Origin: Spirochaetales bacterium
GTDB lineage: Bacteria; Spirochaetota; Spirochaetia; SZUA-6; DRHE01
Assembly: GCA_011049745.1 (NCBI GenBank)
Contig: DRHE01000365.1
Coordinates: 1-6,160 of the forward strand
Length of the DNA stretch: 6,160 nt
Reading direction: 5' to 3'
Positions 5,943 to 6,160 of this stretch are shown here, in pieces. The notes below the pieces were generated by a model that saw nothing but the letters and a program-made list of their open reading frames with translations, searched no databases and had not been told where the DNA came from. Every line of letters begins with the position of its first letter. Positions within the stretch are counted from its first letter, which is position 1. The position numbers and the translations under genes are program-made.

Positions 5943-6160
5943 TTAAATCTCTTTCAAACCGGATGATCTGCGAGGTCTTCCCCTTCTGCCTCTTCCTTTT
6001 TTGGGAACATCCACGACACCCCGCTTTGCTTTTGGAGCGCGGGGGGGGGCTTTTGCTGCCGGAGTTGCTTCAGGTTCATTCAGAAGGTCCAGATAACCAC
6101 TGCCGGCGGCCTTGCCGCCTGATTCTTCAGTATCTGCGGTAAAAGACTGAGCAATATCCT
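5943..6160 (-). CDS. C-terminal fragment of a protein with AT-hook-like basic tail
   Basis: An open minus-strand frame enters from the right window edge and ends at TAA (5945-5943). It shows 71 residues of a longer protein whose start is outside the window. The fragment begins with an acidic, Ser/Thr/Gly-rich region containing GYLDLLNEPE, passes through an Ala/Pro/Lys linker (ATPAAKAPPRAPKAKRG) and ends in a strongly basic tail, VPKKGRGRRGRPRRSSGLKEI. The RGRRGRPRR core matches the AT-hook pattern (GRP flanked by basic residues), which binds the minor groove of AT-rich DNA; similar basic tails can also bind RNA or ribosomes. The coding call rests on the open frame, the sensible composition and the terminator 17 bases after the stop. 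The main domain, and so the function, cannot be seen. Confidence 0.7.
   Translation of the reverse strand, partial: DIAQSFTADTEESGGKAAGSGYLDLLNEPEATPAAKAPPRAPKAKRGVVDVPKKGRGRRGRPRRSSGLKEI
6041..6049. repeat. Nine-base poly-G/poly-C tract inside a coding region
   Basis: The plus strand has nine consecutive G. On the minus strand these are nine C within the Ala/Pro linker codons (GCC CCC CCC CGC) of the AT-hook-tailed protein. The frame is intact in this copy. Tracts of this length can slip during replication or cause sequencing errors. Confidence 0.9.

Noticed and set aside
1..6160. Mobile element, CRISPR array, tRNA or toxin-antitoxin pair
   Set aside because: No terminal repeats, transposase or integrase motifs, regularly spaced repeats or cloverleaf sequence were found.

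Overview
The window looks like ordinary bacterial chromosome: moderate GC content, purine-rich Shine-Dalgarno sites, a sigma70-type promoter and tightly packed genes. It carries no mobile element, CRISPR array, tRNA or rRNA that I can see. The taxon is uncertain. The style of the genes (long TPR proteins, a lysine/alanine/proline-rich histone-H1-like linker, a PPDK-like protein) together with a general memory of similar C-terminal domains makes a spirochaete plausible. That is an inference, not something the sequence proves.

Layout. On the plus strand, a long TPR-repeat protein enters from the left edge (the reading frame is open from base 3) and ends at 1496. A 123-base gap follows. It holds an inverted repeat around the stop, a weak terminator-like T-tract and a near-consensus promoter. 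The promoter drives a 187-residue protein of unknown function (1620-2183) that has a strong ribosome binding site. The remaining genes are on the minus strand and converge on it. Read in their direction they are: the 3' end of a gene whose product has a basic AT-hook-like tail (6160-5943), a hairpin terminator or attenuator (5925-5889), a 341-residue protein with a basic low-complexity linker (5874-4849), and, 20 bases later, an 880-residue pyruvate-phosphate-dikinase-like protein (4828-2186). That last gene ends 2 bases from the end of the convergent 187-residue gene.

Main point of interest. The PPDK-like protein keeps the phosphohistidine swivel domain and the whole PEP/pyruvate barrel with its catalytic residues. 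In its N-terminal ATP-grasp half, nearly every residue known to bind or act on ATP and phosphate in PPDK is replaced. The regulatory threonine next to the catalytic histidine is also gone. It is therefore unlikely to be a normal PPDK, although automated annotation would probably name it one. It may be a PEP-dependent phosphotransfer or sensing protein, possibly working with the unknown 341-residue protein encoded immediately upstream in the same apparent operon.
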